From CAZGXI01 sp964529715 (GTDB taxonomy: Bacteria > Chloroflexota > Anaerolineae > Aggregatilineales > Ch27), in assembly GCA_964529715.1 (NCBI GenBank), contig CAZGXI010000025.1, positions 1 through 64,000 of the forward strand: a stretch of 64,000 nt of DNA, written 5' to 3'. Below, one piece after another: positions 1 to 9,700 of the stretch; within the stretch, counting starts at the first letter, position 1, and each line of letters opens with the position of its first letter. Below the pieces are notes generated by a model that did no database searches, had not been told where the DNA came from, and saw nothing but the letters and a program-made list of their open reading frames with translations. The position numbers were made by a program, and so were the translations under genes.

Positions 1-1354
1 CCTGTCGCCTAACCCAGCACTTGCGTACTGGGCAAGTGAGGCGACAGTCCCCTGCGCCAATTCTTATGGTGGCCTGAACAACAGGATGCGGCGGCGGTGT
101 GGGGGAAGGTATCGACGCAATATCACTGTTGGCGGGCAAAGGAGGCAGCGTCGCCAGGTCAGGGCGCTCTTCGATCACCTGTTGCTCTATCGCTTCCCCG
201 ACGGTTTCGGCGGCGGCGACCAGTTCTTCCGGCGATTCGACCAGAATCACGTCGATGTTTTCGGTAGATTCCAGCTCGACTGTCTCCTGCGCAATACCGA
301 TCAGGTAAACCCGCATCCCATCTGGGACCAAGTCGCTCAGGTCGTCCACGATAGTCTGAAACAGGCCCGGCGTCAGTCCGCAGTTCACGGTCGTGTCCGG
401 TGTCAGCCCGCCGAAGAACAGAACAATGGCGACCAGCGTGGATGTATCTTCCCAATGGATACCTTCGAATACCGCTCGTTCCAGCGAGGTGACGCCGCTG
501 GGGGCATCGTCCGGTCGTAGACCAACGGCTTCCAGATTGATACCAGAAGGGCGCTGGTAATTCGCCCGCCACTCGAAGTCGTCGCAGGCGTCCTCAGGGT
601 CGCCGACGGGATCGGGCGAGTTGAACGATTCGGGCGCGCCGTAGACCATGATCCCGACCTCTTTGTTGGGATAGCGTAGAAGCTGCCGCTGGACCTGTTC
701 GAGGGCTGCTTGCCAGCGGGTCTGGCCGGGGGCGAAGAGTGTCGCCATCATCACCGAGTCGTCCAGAATGAACAGCACGCGCGGCGGGGGCAGGGTTGGG
801 GTGGGTGTGAGGGTAGCAGTCGGCGTGTCCGTCTCAGGCGATGGAGTCGGGGGAAGATAGGTCAATGCGCATTCTGCCGACTGTTGTCTGGACGGGCACT
901 GTTCCGACAACCGCTCTGTTCCTCGCAGTAGGAACAGAGTCCTGGTAGAAGAAGTAGACGTCTCAAACCAGAAGATGTCACTTTCGCCTGAAAAAAGGTC
1001 TTGAGTGAAAACATTTTCTTGCGAAATACGCAGGCAATTTGTGGGGAGGATGGGCGCTGTGCCTTGCCTGATCAGTTGGAAACAGAGAGGTGTTTCCAGA
1101 TTACCAAGTCCCAACACCCTAAAGTTCTGGTAGTCTTCCAGACGGTAGGTGTATCTGGCTCCGCCGATGTCTACTTCAAACGCCAGCCCTTGCAGCGAGA
1201 CCGTCCCGCCTGTGTCAGGCACATATAGAGTCAGGCTGTTGGCGTCGGCGTAGAGAGTCAGCGAGACCGGCCCCTGCGCCAGAGCGATTTGCAGGCCGAT
1301 CAGGACGAGGACGACGGCGAGGGTAAGAAGTAAAACAAGTCGGCAGCGGTTCAT
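1..1354 (-). CDS. Secreted von Willebrand A-like protein (partial, C-terminus off the window)
   Basis: An open frame begins at the ATG at 1352-1354 and stays open for 451 codons to the left edge, with no stop. Residues 1-27 form a signal peptide with a long Leu/Val core ending ALA-Q. Residues 28-165 look like a beta-rich extracellular domain. A Pro/Thr linker (about 168-191) follows. Then comes a Rossmann-like segment starting RVLFILDDSVMM, where D198-x-S200-x-M202 resembles a von Willebrand A MIDAS (DxSxS) with its last Ser replaced. The later strand IVLFFGGLT and the helix-strand alternation fit a vWA fold. The frame ends in a Cys-containing stretch encoded by a large hairpin at the window edge. 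The vWA assignment is an inference from this motif and fold pattern. No ligand can be named. Confidence 0.6.
   Translation of the reverse strand, partial: MNRCRLVLLLTLAVVLVLIGLQIALAQGPVSLTLYADANSLTLYVPDTGGTVSLQGLAFEVDIGGARYTYRLEDYQNFRVLGLGNLETPLCFQLIRQGTAPILPTNCLRISQENVFTQDLFSGESDIFWFETSTSSTRTLFLLRGTERLSEQCPSRQQSAECALTYLPPTPSPETDTPTATLTPTPTLPPPRVLFILDDSVMMATLFAPGQTRWQAALEQVQRQLLRYPNKEVGIMVYGAPESFNSPDPVGDPEDACDDFEWRANYQRPSGINLEAVGLRPDDAPSGVTSLERAVFEGIHWEDTSTLVAIVLFFGGLTPDTTVNCGLTPGLFQTIVDDLSDLVPDGMRVYLIGIAQETVELESTENIDVILVESPEELVAAAETVGEAIEQQVIEERPDLATLPPLPANSDIASIPSPTPPPHPVVQATIRIGAGDCRLTCPVRKCWVRRQ
2..47. repeat. Two-part inverted repeat at the left edge
   Basis: CTGTCGCCT (2-10) pairs with AGGCGACAG (39-47), and inside it CACTTGC (18-24) pairs with GCAAGTG (32-38), leaving a 7-base loop and a one-sided bulge. 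It lies in the open reading frame of the partial secreted protein. It resembles the other palindromic elements in the window and may be an inserted repeat. Confidence 0.6.
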
Positions 1355-1485
1355 AACACATCACTCCCTCTGCGCGCGTCATATATAGTTCAATAATAGC
1401 ATAAAATCGCCGGGGTGGAGCACGTTTCCACCCCGGTACCGGGGCGATTGCCTATCGACAGTTTTGATCTGGGTAAGCGCCTTTT

Positions 1486-1515
1486 GGTAGGGACACGGCA
1501 GGCTGTATCCCTACC
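1486..1515. repeat. Palindromic repeat, GGTAGGGA/TCCCTACC arms
   Basis: GGTAGGGA at 1486-1493 is the exact reverse complement of TCCCTACC at 1508-1515, separated by 14 bases. It sits in the 213-base gap between the vWA-like gene and glpK. The arm sequence recurs in the perfect palindrome at 51413-51438, so it is more likely a dispersed element than a gene-specific terminator. No T-run follows on either strand. Confidence 0.55.
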
Positions 1516-1567
1516 GGCGTCCACGTTGAAATAACTAAGATGCACACCCTTCCCCGGCGCAGTCCGT

Positions 1568-3061
1568 TTACTCCGCCCAGCCCTTCGCCCGCTCGACGGC
1601 GCGCAGCCAGCCCGCGTACAGGTTTTCGCGGCGGTCGGCGCTCATCTGCGGCGTGAACTCGCGCGCCATGCGCCACTGATGGGCTACGTCGTCCAGCGAC
1701 GGCCAGAAGTTCACCGCCAGCCCGGCCAGATACGCCGCGCCGAGAGCAGTCGTTTCCGTGACGGCGGGCCGCTGCACTGGCACGCCCAGCAGGTCCGCCT
1801 GCATCTGCATCAGCACGTCGTTCACCACCGCCCCACCGTCCACGCGCAGAGCCGCGAGCTTCAACCCGGCGTCGGTCTCCATGTTTTGCAGCAGGTCGCG
1901 CGTCTGGAAGCAGATCGCCTCCAGGGCCGCGCGCACGAGGTGCGCCCGCGTCGTGCCGCGCGTCAGCCCGACCAGAGTCCCACGCGCATAGGCGTCCCAG
2001 TACGGCGCGCCCAGCCCCACGAACGCCGGGACGAAGTACACGCCGCCCGTGTCCGGTACGCTGGTGGCCAGCGGCGCCGTCTCCGCCGCGCTCTGGATCA
2101 GCCCCAGGCCGTCGCGCAGCCATTGGATCACCGCTCCGGCGATGAACACGCTGCCTTCCAGGGCATAAACCACCGGCTGCCCGCTCACCTGCCAGGCGAT
2201 GGTGGTCAGCAGGCCGCCGCGCGAGGGGATGGCCTGCTCACCGGTATTCATCAGCATAAAGCAGCCTGTGCCGTAGGTGTTCTTGCTCATGCCCGGCGCA
2301 AAGCACGACTGCCCGAAGGTGGCCGCCTGCTGGTCGCCCGCGCTGGACGCAATCGGGATCGCCGTGCCGAACAGGGCCGGATCGGTCTCGCCGTAGACCG
2401 CACTGGACGGCCTCACTTCGGGCAACAGGGAGCGCGGGATGTTCAGATGCTTGAGGATGTCGTCATCCCATGCGCCGGTGTGGATGTTGTAGAGCAGCGT
2501 GCGGCTGGCGTTGCTCACGTCGGTGACGTGCAGCCGCCCGCCGCTGAGCTTCCAGATCAGCCAGCTATCGACCGTGCCGAAAGCCAGTTCGCCGCGTTCG
2601 GCACGGGCACGCACGCCGGGGACGTTGTCCAGCAGCCAGGCAACCTTCGTGCCGGAGAAATAGGCATCGGTGACGAGGCCCGTCTTCTCGTGAAGAATTT
2701 TGTCGAAGCCTTCCGCTTTGAGTTGATCGCACAGTGGGGCGGTGCGGCGGCACTGCCAGACGATGGCATTGTACACTGGCTGACCACTGGTGCGATCCCA
2801 GATCAGCGTGGTTTCGCGCTGGTTGGTCACGCCGATGGCAGCCACGTCTGCTGCGCGTGTGCCTGCTTTTTCCAGCGTTGCACGGGCTACTGCCAGTTGG
2901 CTGTTCCAGATGTCCAGAGGGTCGTGCTCGACCCAACCCGGCTGTGGGTAGTGCTGCGGGAATTCCTGTTGGGCGCTGGCGACGGGAGCGCCCTGCTCGT
3001 CGAACAGAATGGCGCGCGAACTGGTCGTGCCCTGGTCCAGGGCGAGGATATAACGGGTCAT
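1568..3061 (-). CDS. glpK: Glycerol kinase
   Basis: Phosphorylates glycerol to sn-glycerol-3-phosphate with ATP in the cytoplasm (FGGY carbohydrate kinase family). The 497-residue length is normal. The N-terminus MTRYILALDQGTTSSRAILF carries the family phosphate-binding loop. NQRETTLIWD and the segment around YNAIVWQCRRT match the glycerol-binding half, and a Gly-rich ATP site (LRVDGGAVVNDVLMQMQA) lies in the second half. The ATG at 3061 is chosen over an earlier in-frame codon at 3163 because the conserved domain starts there and AAAGGAT lies about 9 bases upstream. No glpF or glpD is adjacent, so it appears to be a single-gene unit. Its regulation is not visible. Confidence 0.97.
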   Translation of the reverse strand: MTRYILALDQGTTSSRAILFDEQGAPVASAQQEFPQHYPQPGWVEHDPLDIWNSQLAVARATLEKAGTRAADVAAIGVTNQRETTLIWDRTSGQPVYNAIVWQCRRTAPLCDQLKAEGFDKILHEKTGLVTDAYFSGTKVAWLLDNVPGVRARAERGELAFGTVDSWLIWKLSGGRLHVTDVSNASRTLLYNIHTGAWDDDILKHLNIPRSLLPEVRPSSAVYGETDPALFGTAIPIASSAGDQQAATFGQSCFAPGMSKNTYGTGCFMLMNTGEQAIPSRGGLLTTIAWQVSGQPVVYALEGSVFIAGAVIQWLRDGLGLIQSAAETAPLATSVPDTGGVYFVPAFVGLGAPYWDAYARGTLVGLTRGTTRAHLVRAALEAICFQTRDLLQNMETDAGLKLAALRVDGGAVVNDVLMQMQADLLGVPVQRPAVTETTALGAAYLAGLAVNFWPSLDDVAHQWRMAREFTPQMSADRRENLYAGWLRAVERAKGWAE

Positions 3062-3128
3062 CGGGGCTATCCTTTTTGCGTAAGACATGCAGCACATTGG
3101 GGATGGCGTTGTGGAAGCGACTGTTGAA

Positions 3129-3150
3129 GGGGCAAGGTGTGCCTCGCCCC
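3129..3150. repeat. Short hairpin between glpK and corA
   Basis: GGGGC-A-AGG at 3129-3137 pairs with CCT-C-GCCCC at 3142-3150 around a TGTG loop, with one A/C mismatch. It has the same general design as the other REP-like palindromes in this window. It lies between two genes transcribed leftward, and no T-run follows on the minus strand. Confidence 0.45.
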
Positions 3151-3201
3151 TATGGTAGTTCAATCGTAGTAGGGTGGGGGATGGTTGTCAAACGGGGGAG
3201 A

Positions 3202-4134
3202 TTAGAACCAGTCTCGACGTGCGAAAACGAGTGCTACCAGGGACATGATGCCGATGCATATCGCCACGATGACCAAGAAAGCTACAGGGTGCTCTTCCAG
3301 CGGTAGCGTGACGTTCATGCCAAAAAAGCTGGAGACCAGGCCCGGAATGGTCAGCAAGATGGTCATGGAGGCCAGGAACTTCATCACGCCGTTCAGGTTG
3401 TTCGAGATGATCGAGGCAAAGGCGTCCATCATGCCGCTGAGGATGTCATTGGCGATGTTGGTCATTTCAATGGCCTGGCGGTTCTCGATCACCACGTCGT
3501 CTAGCAGGTCTTCGTCCTCCGGGTAAGCCTTGAACAACTGGCTGCGTTGCAGGCGTTCCAGCACCAGTTCGTTAGAACGCAGGGCAGTGGTGAAATACAC
3601 CAGGCTCTTTTCGTATTTGAGCAGCCCCAGTACTTCCTGGTTACGCATAGACGCCTGGAGTTTGTCTTCCAACAGGTCCACGTTCTTATTGATCTCGCGC
3701 AAATAGCGCAAATATTTATTGGCCGTGCTCATGAGCAGTTGTAAAAGAAACCGGTTCCTCTTGCCGGTAGACAGCCCTTTAATCCGGCCATTGAGAAGTT
3801 CCGGGACAATATCATTTTTGGCCTTGCACACGGTGATGACGAACCGTTCTGTCAAAATAATGCCCAGCGGGATGGTGCTGTAAGGTACGTCCGACGTTTC
3901 GCCCTGGTAGTAAGGGATGCGGATGAGAATCAGGATGGCGCCTTCTTCCTTTTCGGTCCGGGCGCGTTCATCCAGGTCTAGGGGAGAAACCAGAAAGTCC
4001 TGGGGAACGTTCAGCTCGATTTGCAGGCGTGCGATTTCTTCTGGGCTAGGATCGACCACGTTGATCCAGCTTCCCTGGATGAAGCTGTTGACGGTTTCGA
4101 GACCAAGCTCACTGCTCTTGAGGATGGTGATCAT
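3202..4134 (-). CDS. corA: CorA-family magnesium/divalent cation transporter
   Basis: A 310-residue inner-membrane channel of the CorA (2-TM-GxN) family that takes up Mg2+ or related divalent cations. Residues 1-240 form the cytoplasmic alpha/beta and long-helix funnel. The two membrane helices lie near 249-271 and 282-303, separated by the diagnostic GMN motif (272-274). The C-terminus ends in the usual basic tail (RRDWF). The start is the ATG at 4134, with GGAGGAAG 6 bases upstream. An unusually long (483 base), structured-looking non-coding stretch precedes the gene. Subfamily specificity (Mg2+ versus Co2+ or Zn2+) cannot be settled from sequence. Confidence 0.95.
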   Translation of the reverse strand: MITILKSSELGLETVNSFIQGSWINVVDPSPEEIARLQIELNVPQDFLVSPLDLDERARTEKEEGAILILIRIPYYQGETSDVPYSTIPLGIILTERFVITVCKAKNDIVPELLNGRIKGLSTGKRNRFLLQLLMSTANKYLRYLREINKNVDLLEDKLQASMRNQEVLGLLKYEKSLVYFTTALRSNELVLERLQRSQLFKAYPEDEDLLDDVVIENRQAIEMTNIANDILSGMMDAFASIISNNLNGVMKFLASMTILLTIPGLVSSFFGMNVTLPLEEHPVAFLVIVAICIGIMSLVALVFARRDWF

Positions 4135-4617
4135 GACGCTTCCTCCGTATACGGCTTAAGCCGGGCGAGATGCGGCAAAGCCTGGGGCCTGATTCCGCTG
4201 CTGCCCGTAACACGGTCGCTTATCTGATTTGTGCGTTTGGTGAACAGCGCCGGTTCTCCGGGGGCGCCCTGCCACTAGCAGGGTCGGCAATAACGCGCAG
4301 GCGCTACCCCCGATGGCCGTGTGAGGAGGAGGGGGGATTAACCCAGGGGCGCGCTATCGCCGCCGGATAACGCAGGTATCTGTTCGTTCGGACTACTACC
4401 CTCGGTCATTGTCCTCTTGAAACCTCGTGCTTGCTTGTTCGGTAGTTGTCACCGGACGATAACATTGTACTGCGCATTGAGGATTTGTAAACCCCCCAAA
4501 AGAAAAGATTTAGGTTTCTGTACCGGGGCTGAAGTTAAGGAACTCTATTGGGCAAGCAGCGTAATTTGCCACATAATAGATGCAGGTATTTGCCGGTCTG
4601 GCGGAAGACGGACTTTT
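4135..4617. other. Long intergenic region between divergent corA and histidine kinase genes
   Basis: This region has no convincing gene. It contains GC-rich inverted segments, for example CCCTGC/GCAGGG around TAGTG near 4268-4283, and CACGG near 4211 that can pair with CCGTG near 4317. These could belong to a structured corA leader on the minus strand. I compared it by eye with the M-box, the yybP-ykoY, cobalamin and c-di-GMP aptamers and found no convincing match. The kinase promoter lies at its right end. Confidence 0.4.
4548..4577 (+). promoter_or_regulatory. Possible promoter of the GAF histidine kinase
   Basis: TTGGGC (4548-4553) and CATAAT (4572-4577) are separated by 18 bases, placing a start of transcription about 34 bases before the ATG at 4618. 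Both boxes are imperfect, so the call is tentative. Confidence 0.3.
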
Positions 4618-6726
4618 ATGAGCACCGATACGTCTATTGCGCTGCTACAGCGCCTGTTTACGATCATTAATTCCTCGATTGGCCCACGTGGCGTTTTTGC
4701 CGGGATCGCCGACTCGGCCATTGCATTGCTGGAGGCTGACGGCAGCGCCATCTTCGGTTACGACGATGTGCACAACACATTCTCATTGCAGACGGCACGC
4801 AACCTATCCCTGGAGGCGCAAATCCAGGCCACCCAGGCGCTCACGCGCCGCGCGCGCGCCAACCCGATCTGGTTATCTCACCTGCAAATCGTCGAGAACT
4901 GGGCAGACCAGATTCGGCAGGAAGAAGAACATCCTGCCGAAGACATGCTGACCAAAGAAGCCTTTGTGAGCGTGCCGCTACTCTCCAGTAAAGGTGACCT
5001 GCTGGGGGTGCTGGGGGTATTCTATTGCCACGCGGCAGATATTACCGGACGGCGGCAAATCCTCGCCTCGTTGTTGGGCAGCCTGGCGGCGGTCTCATTG
5101 GAAAATGCCTATCTGTATGAATCCGAGCATCACCGCGCCAACTTTCTGACGGAGGTGTTGCGCACCAGCGAGGTGCTTCAGGTGGATCAATCGCTGGACT
5201 CGGTGTTGGAGCGCGTAGTGCGCACCATCTCAGATACGCTCGGCTGGCAGACGGTGGCAGTGGTGCTCAACGATTTCGAGTCCGGGGTCATGCGCCCGGC
5301 GGCGTGGGTTTCGCACGACCGGAGTTTTAATGCCTACATGGAGCGGGTGCAACGTGTGGACCTGTTTCCACCTATCGGCGATCAACCCTGGCGTCACCCG
5401 GAACTCAAGGTCAGTCGCTCTTACTACGGCGATCACCTCAAGCCGGAATCGGCCTGGGTGCTGGAAACACTGCGTTCCGAACGGCGGCTGGTGCAGATGA
5501 GCACCTCCAACCTGTCCCACGCTGCGCAGCATAACCAGTGGTATCCTGACGATTTCCTGATCATTCCGTTGACCTACAAAGGCACCGACCTGGGCTGGAT
5601 CTCGGTGGACGCGCCGCGCGACGGGCGCCGTCCTAGCCTGGCACGCATTCAAGAGTTGGAAATCTTTGCCGACCAGGTGGCGCAGGCGGTGATCAACGCC
5701 CGACTGTACAACGAGTCGGAGAACGAACGGCTCAAGCTCACCACCGTGCTGGATGGCATTACCAACGGTGTGCTGGCCTTCGATGCGCAGGATCACCTGA
5801 TGTTCTATAACCGCGCCGCAGAACGGCTATTGGGCATCAAACTGCCCACGATGCCAGGCGTCACTTTGGAGATGGCTCTGCACGGCTCACCTCTGCTAGA
5901 GTTTCTCAAGGACTCGGTGCGCACGTCGTCGATGACGGGCAACCTGTTTATGCCTGAACAGAATCGGATGTTGCTGGTGAATATGGTTCCTTTGGAATAC
6001 ATCGGCCTGGTCGTGGTGATGCAGGACATGACCTACTTCCATGAGATGGATAAGCTGCGCCTGGAACTGTTGAGCAGCCTGCGACACGACCTGAAAAACC
6101 CTCTGGCAGCTATTGACGTGATCGCCAGCCTGATCGGGCGGTCGGGCGAACTGAACGAGCAACAGCGGAACTACGTGGAACGGCTGCGCAGCGCGTCCCG
6201 GCGAGCTGTCAACATGATCGGCGATCTGCTGGACGTGGCCCGGCTGGAAGCCGGGGAGCAGTTATTGGAAGAACAGTGTTCGATGTCTGCCATCATCACC
6301 GACGTGGTCGAAGAACTGAAGTTCAATGCCGAGGCCAAGCAGATCGAGCTGATCTGCAAGATCGCCGACGGCCCGACGGTGTGGGGCGACGCTGCGCGGC
6401 TGCGTCAGGCTGTCTCGAACCTGGTGAGCAACGCAATCAAATACACCCCCGCCGGTGGGCACGTGACCATCCGCACGGCGGTGGTGGGCGGCGAGCTGAC
6501 CGTGTTTGTCGAGGACGACGGGGTAGGGATTCCGCCGGAGCATGTGCCGCACATCTTCGAGCGGTTCTATCGGGTAGACCCCAATTCCGATGTCGAGGGC
6601 ACCGGCCTGGGGCTGACCATCGTCAAGACGGTGGTGGAGCGGCACGGCGGTCGTGTGGGTGTGCGAAGCATCAGCGGGCAGGGAAGTGTTTTCTTTTTCA
6701 CACTGCCGTTACTTTCCCCAGATTGA
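4618..6726 (+). CDS. GAF-GAF-PAS sensor histidine kinase
   Basis: A cytoplasmic two-component sensor kinase of 702 residues. It has an N-terminal GAF domain (about 10-165), a second GAF domain (about 176-365) and a PAS-like domain (about 375-480, beginning LDGITNGVLAFDAQDHLMFY). Next is the HisKA helix pair with phospho-acceptor His490 in LRHDLKNPLAA, then a complete HATPase_c domain: N box NLVSNAIKYTP, G1 EDDGVGIPPEH, G2 GTGLGLTIVK. No transmembrane segment is seen, so it probably senses an internal signal. The ATG at 4618 (MSTDTS) is preferred to upstream in-frame codons because the GAF fold begins there. No response regulator is adjacent. The next gene follows after about 50 bases and may be cotranscribed. 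Confidence 0.93.
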   Translation: MSTDTSIALLQRLFTIINSSIGPRGVFAGIADSAIALLEADGSAIFGYDDVHNTFSLQTARNLSLEAQIQATQALTRRARANPIWLSHLQIVENWADQIRQEEEHPAEDMLTKEAFVSVPLLSSKGDLLGVLGVFYCHAADITGRRQILASLLGSLAAVSLENAYLYESEHHRANFLTEVLRTSEVLQVDQSLDSVLERVVRTISDTLGWQTVAVVLNDFESGVMRPAAWVSHDRSFNAYMERVQRVDLFPPIGDQPWRHPELKVSRSYYGDHLKPESAWVLETLRSERRLVQMSTSNLSHAAQHNQWYPDDFLIIPLTYKGTDLGWISVDAPRDGRRPSLARIQELEIFADQVAQAVINARLYNESENERLKLTTVLDGITNGVLAFDAQDHLMFYNRAAERLLGIKLPTMPGVTLEMALHGSPLLEFLKDSVRTSSMTGNLFMPEQNRMLLVNMVPLEYIGLVVVMQDMTYFHEMDKLRLELLSSLRHDLKNPLAAIDVIASLIGRSGELNEQQRNYVERLRSASRRAVNMIGDLLDVARLEAGEQLLEEQCSMSAIITDVVEELKFNAEAKQIELICKIADGPTVWGDAARLRQAVSNLVSNAIKYTPAGGHVTIRTAVVGGELTVFVEDDGVGIPPEHVPHIFERFYRVDPNSDVEGTGLGLTIVKTVVERHGGRVGVRSISGQGSVFFFTLPLLSPD

Positions 6727-6775
6727 CCAATCGCTATAGAATGGCGGTGGCAGAAGTTAGCCGACGGTTTTGAAC

Positions 6776-9700
6776 ATGGTGAATGTTATCCCTGTATTTA
6801 ATCTTCCCCGTCTGTATCACCGCCCGGCAGCAGGGCAAGATAATCAGACCTCGCCTGCCGGGGAAATGCTGGCAGCGACGCCCGGCCTGACGCGCGTCCA
6901 TTGGGACGAAGCGCGCCGTCTGGCCCCCCTGCCGATCCCGGCCTCCCAGGAATATCCGCAGGGCGCGCTGGGGCTGTTCCGGGGGCAGACGGTGGACTTT
7001 ATTCTGGCCTATACCTGTGTGACGGCGGCGCGACAGCCGCTGGTGCATTACGTGCTGCTGACCACTGAAGCTCTACGGCAGGCGGCGGGGCGCGTCCGGT
7101 TGCTGTTGCCGCTCGCCCAGGTCGATGCGCTGCCCGACCCGGCGGAAAAGACCCTGCCTCCCCAGCGATTCACCATCGATGCGCCACCGACCGAGGCCGA
7201 ACAGACCGGCGATTTGCTGGCCCTTACGCTGTCCGTCCGGGATAACTTCGAGGCCATCGAGGGGATGTTGGCGGCGCTGGTGCAGGGTATCCCGCTGGGG
7301 ATTGTGCAAGGACCGCGTGATCTGGAGACACAACTGGCTTTTTTGCAGGGGTTACTGGCCCTGTTACCAGTCCCGGCCCGTTTCGGTGTGACTTTTGCCA
7401 CGTTTGTCCGCCGCCCAGAGGCCACGCCGGTCCAGATTGCTTTTCTGGCGAACGACGCGCCACCGGAGGGTCGCCTGATTTACGACTGGCAGGCGAGCAG
7501 GCTGATCGGCCAGCCACCAGAGGACCCCTATAGCCGCTTTATTGTCTCGCAACTCCGGCTGGATGCAACGGTTGCCGTGCAGCAGATGGTGGCCCTCACC
7601 CGTACGGCGGCCTGGCGGCTGACGCGCGGCGAGGCGCTGGCGGATGCCCTGGGTTATGCGGCCCGGCGCGTGGCGTTGGATGCGGCGGTGCGGGAGGGGC
7701 AACCTGCCGACAGCGAATTGGCCGCCGCCGTGTTGCGCGAAGACCCAACGCTGTCGGAGGACCTGCGCGTTTTTTACGTGCGTCACCTGCTGGCTTTTGT
7801 GTTGGCCCTGGAAGAGACTGAACCTGCCGACATTGTAGCTTTGTTGGCGCGCGGTTACCTGGACGTGGCCGAGCAAACGCTGGCGATGTTGGACGATGCC
7901 ATCGCGGAGGGCAAGGCATATCCGGCGTACCGGTTGTTGGCGCGCTGGCTGGCGAATCCGTTGGGGCCAGAAGGCTACAACTGGCGGCTGCGCGCGCACC
8001 AGGCCGCTGCTGCACATCTGCAAAGTCTGGCGAGCAGCCGGAATGTGCCGGGCATGATCGCTTTCTTGGGCGAGGTGCAGGTTGCCGGCCCGACGCTGAT
8101 GATCGGCGAGGCCGCGCCCCGCCTGTTGGAGATTGCCTTGCCGCTGGCGAACGAGTCGCCGGAACTGGCGCGTGCGCTCTTTGTGCTGGCGGCGGAATAT
8201 CTGCCATCGGCGCCGTTTCAACGGTTGCTGCGCATGGTGGATTTTGTCCGGCAGTTGCCGGAGCCGCTCCAGACGGCGCTGCCGCATTTTCAACCCGGTC
8301 CACCTGCGCCTGCCCCGGCGGGAGTGCTGGTGCGCGCGGCTGCCGCGTTCGGCCCGGATTGGGAGTTGTTGGTGCTGGCACGGCTGGTCGAGTGGATTGT
8401 GGCGCTCAACCGCTCTGAGTTGATCGAAACGGGGGTATTGGTCCGGCTGGCGGCGCTGGCCCGGTCAGAGCGGCGGCAGCGGTTCGAGGTAATGCTGCGC
8501 CAGGTCGTCGAAGACCTGGGCCGGCCTGCGTTGCTCGTCCAGCTTGAACCGCCCGGCCCACGCTTGCTGGTCGAAATTCTGCTGATGTTGGGGGATTACC
8601 GGCAGGTGATCGCCCTGATGGAGCGTGTTTCTGCCAACCTGTTCCGGGGCGACGCCCAGGTGAACTTTGCCCCCTGGGTGAGCGAAGTCTTTGAAAACAC
8701 GGCCTTGCAGGGCGTCGATCTGCTCAATGCGCTCGACACCGTGGCCGAACTGGGGTTGAAATCCGTTCCGCGCGCGATGGCCTACCGGGGCGCGTTGGTC
8801 AACAAGGCGTTCGATCCGTCGCTTAAGCCGTTGCTCGACCGCCTGATGGTGGCGCTCAGCCAGGACCCGCGCCTGATCCCGCTGGTCGGGTACGACCAGG
8901 CGCTCAACGTGCTGCGTTTCTATGCCCGTCAGCAGGAAGCCGATAGCGCCGTGCGGCTGGCAACGTCGATCACCGACAGCCTGGGCGGGGCGGAGGATGG
9001 GCTGAACGTGGTCGGGCGCATCTGGTCGCTGCTTAACTGGAATAAGGACGTGCGGCAGGCGGCGCTGGAGATGCTGCGACGTTATGCCCGGCAGGCTTCG
9101 CCGGAACAGGCAGTGCGTATCCCTGTGCGGGTAGGCCGCAAGCTCGGCGACCGGGTGCAGGAGATGCTTCAGGCAACGGTGACGTTGAATATTATGACGG
9201 GCGGCGAGGGCCTTTTGTCGTATGCTCACGAGGTGCATCTGGCGGCGGCGCTGCTATGTGACCTGGCCGCAGCCTACGAGAAGACGCCCTATCCCACGCT
9301 CAAGCGCCTGCGCAGCGATCTGGATGCCCTCGGCGGTGGCCTGTCGGAAGATGAACGCCGCCAGTTGAGCGACGATCTGCTGAGCATTGCCCGCTCTGTC
9401 TTTACGCTGGGTGCCGACCGCAGTCGTGGGCGGGGCAGGGCCAACGTCGAACAGCGGCTGCTAGAGGGCAGCGAAGCGCCCGCCGCCGGGGTAGATGCGC
9501 TGCGCTGGATCGGCGGGTATCTTGCCAAAGGCGACGCGATCCCACCGAATCTGGAGCGTGAGGCCATCCGGCATGTCACCGGGGAACGCTCGGCCAACAT
9601 GCTTTATGACGAGGCCCGCGTCGTCCGCCGCCTGCTGGAACGCCTGCTGGAAGCCTTTCCACCGACCAGGCCGCCGACGCTGACGGTCGAGGCGTTCCGG

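Noticed and set aside
1679..3127. Long plus-strand frame opposite glpK (482 codons)
   Set aside because: Antisense shadow of the glycerol kinase gene, Arg/Gln/His-rich with no family features.
4170..4370. Small frame upstream of the histidine kinase
   Set aside because: No ribosome-binding site and no protein-like composition; the region looks like structured leader DNA.
4135..4420. M-box, Mn2+ (yybP-ykoY), cobalamin or c-di-GMP riboswitch
   Set aside because: Only short fragments (such as GCTGCTGCCCG) resemble an aptamer and they lie on the strand away from corA or in the wrong order.
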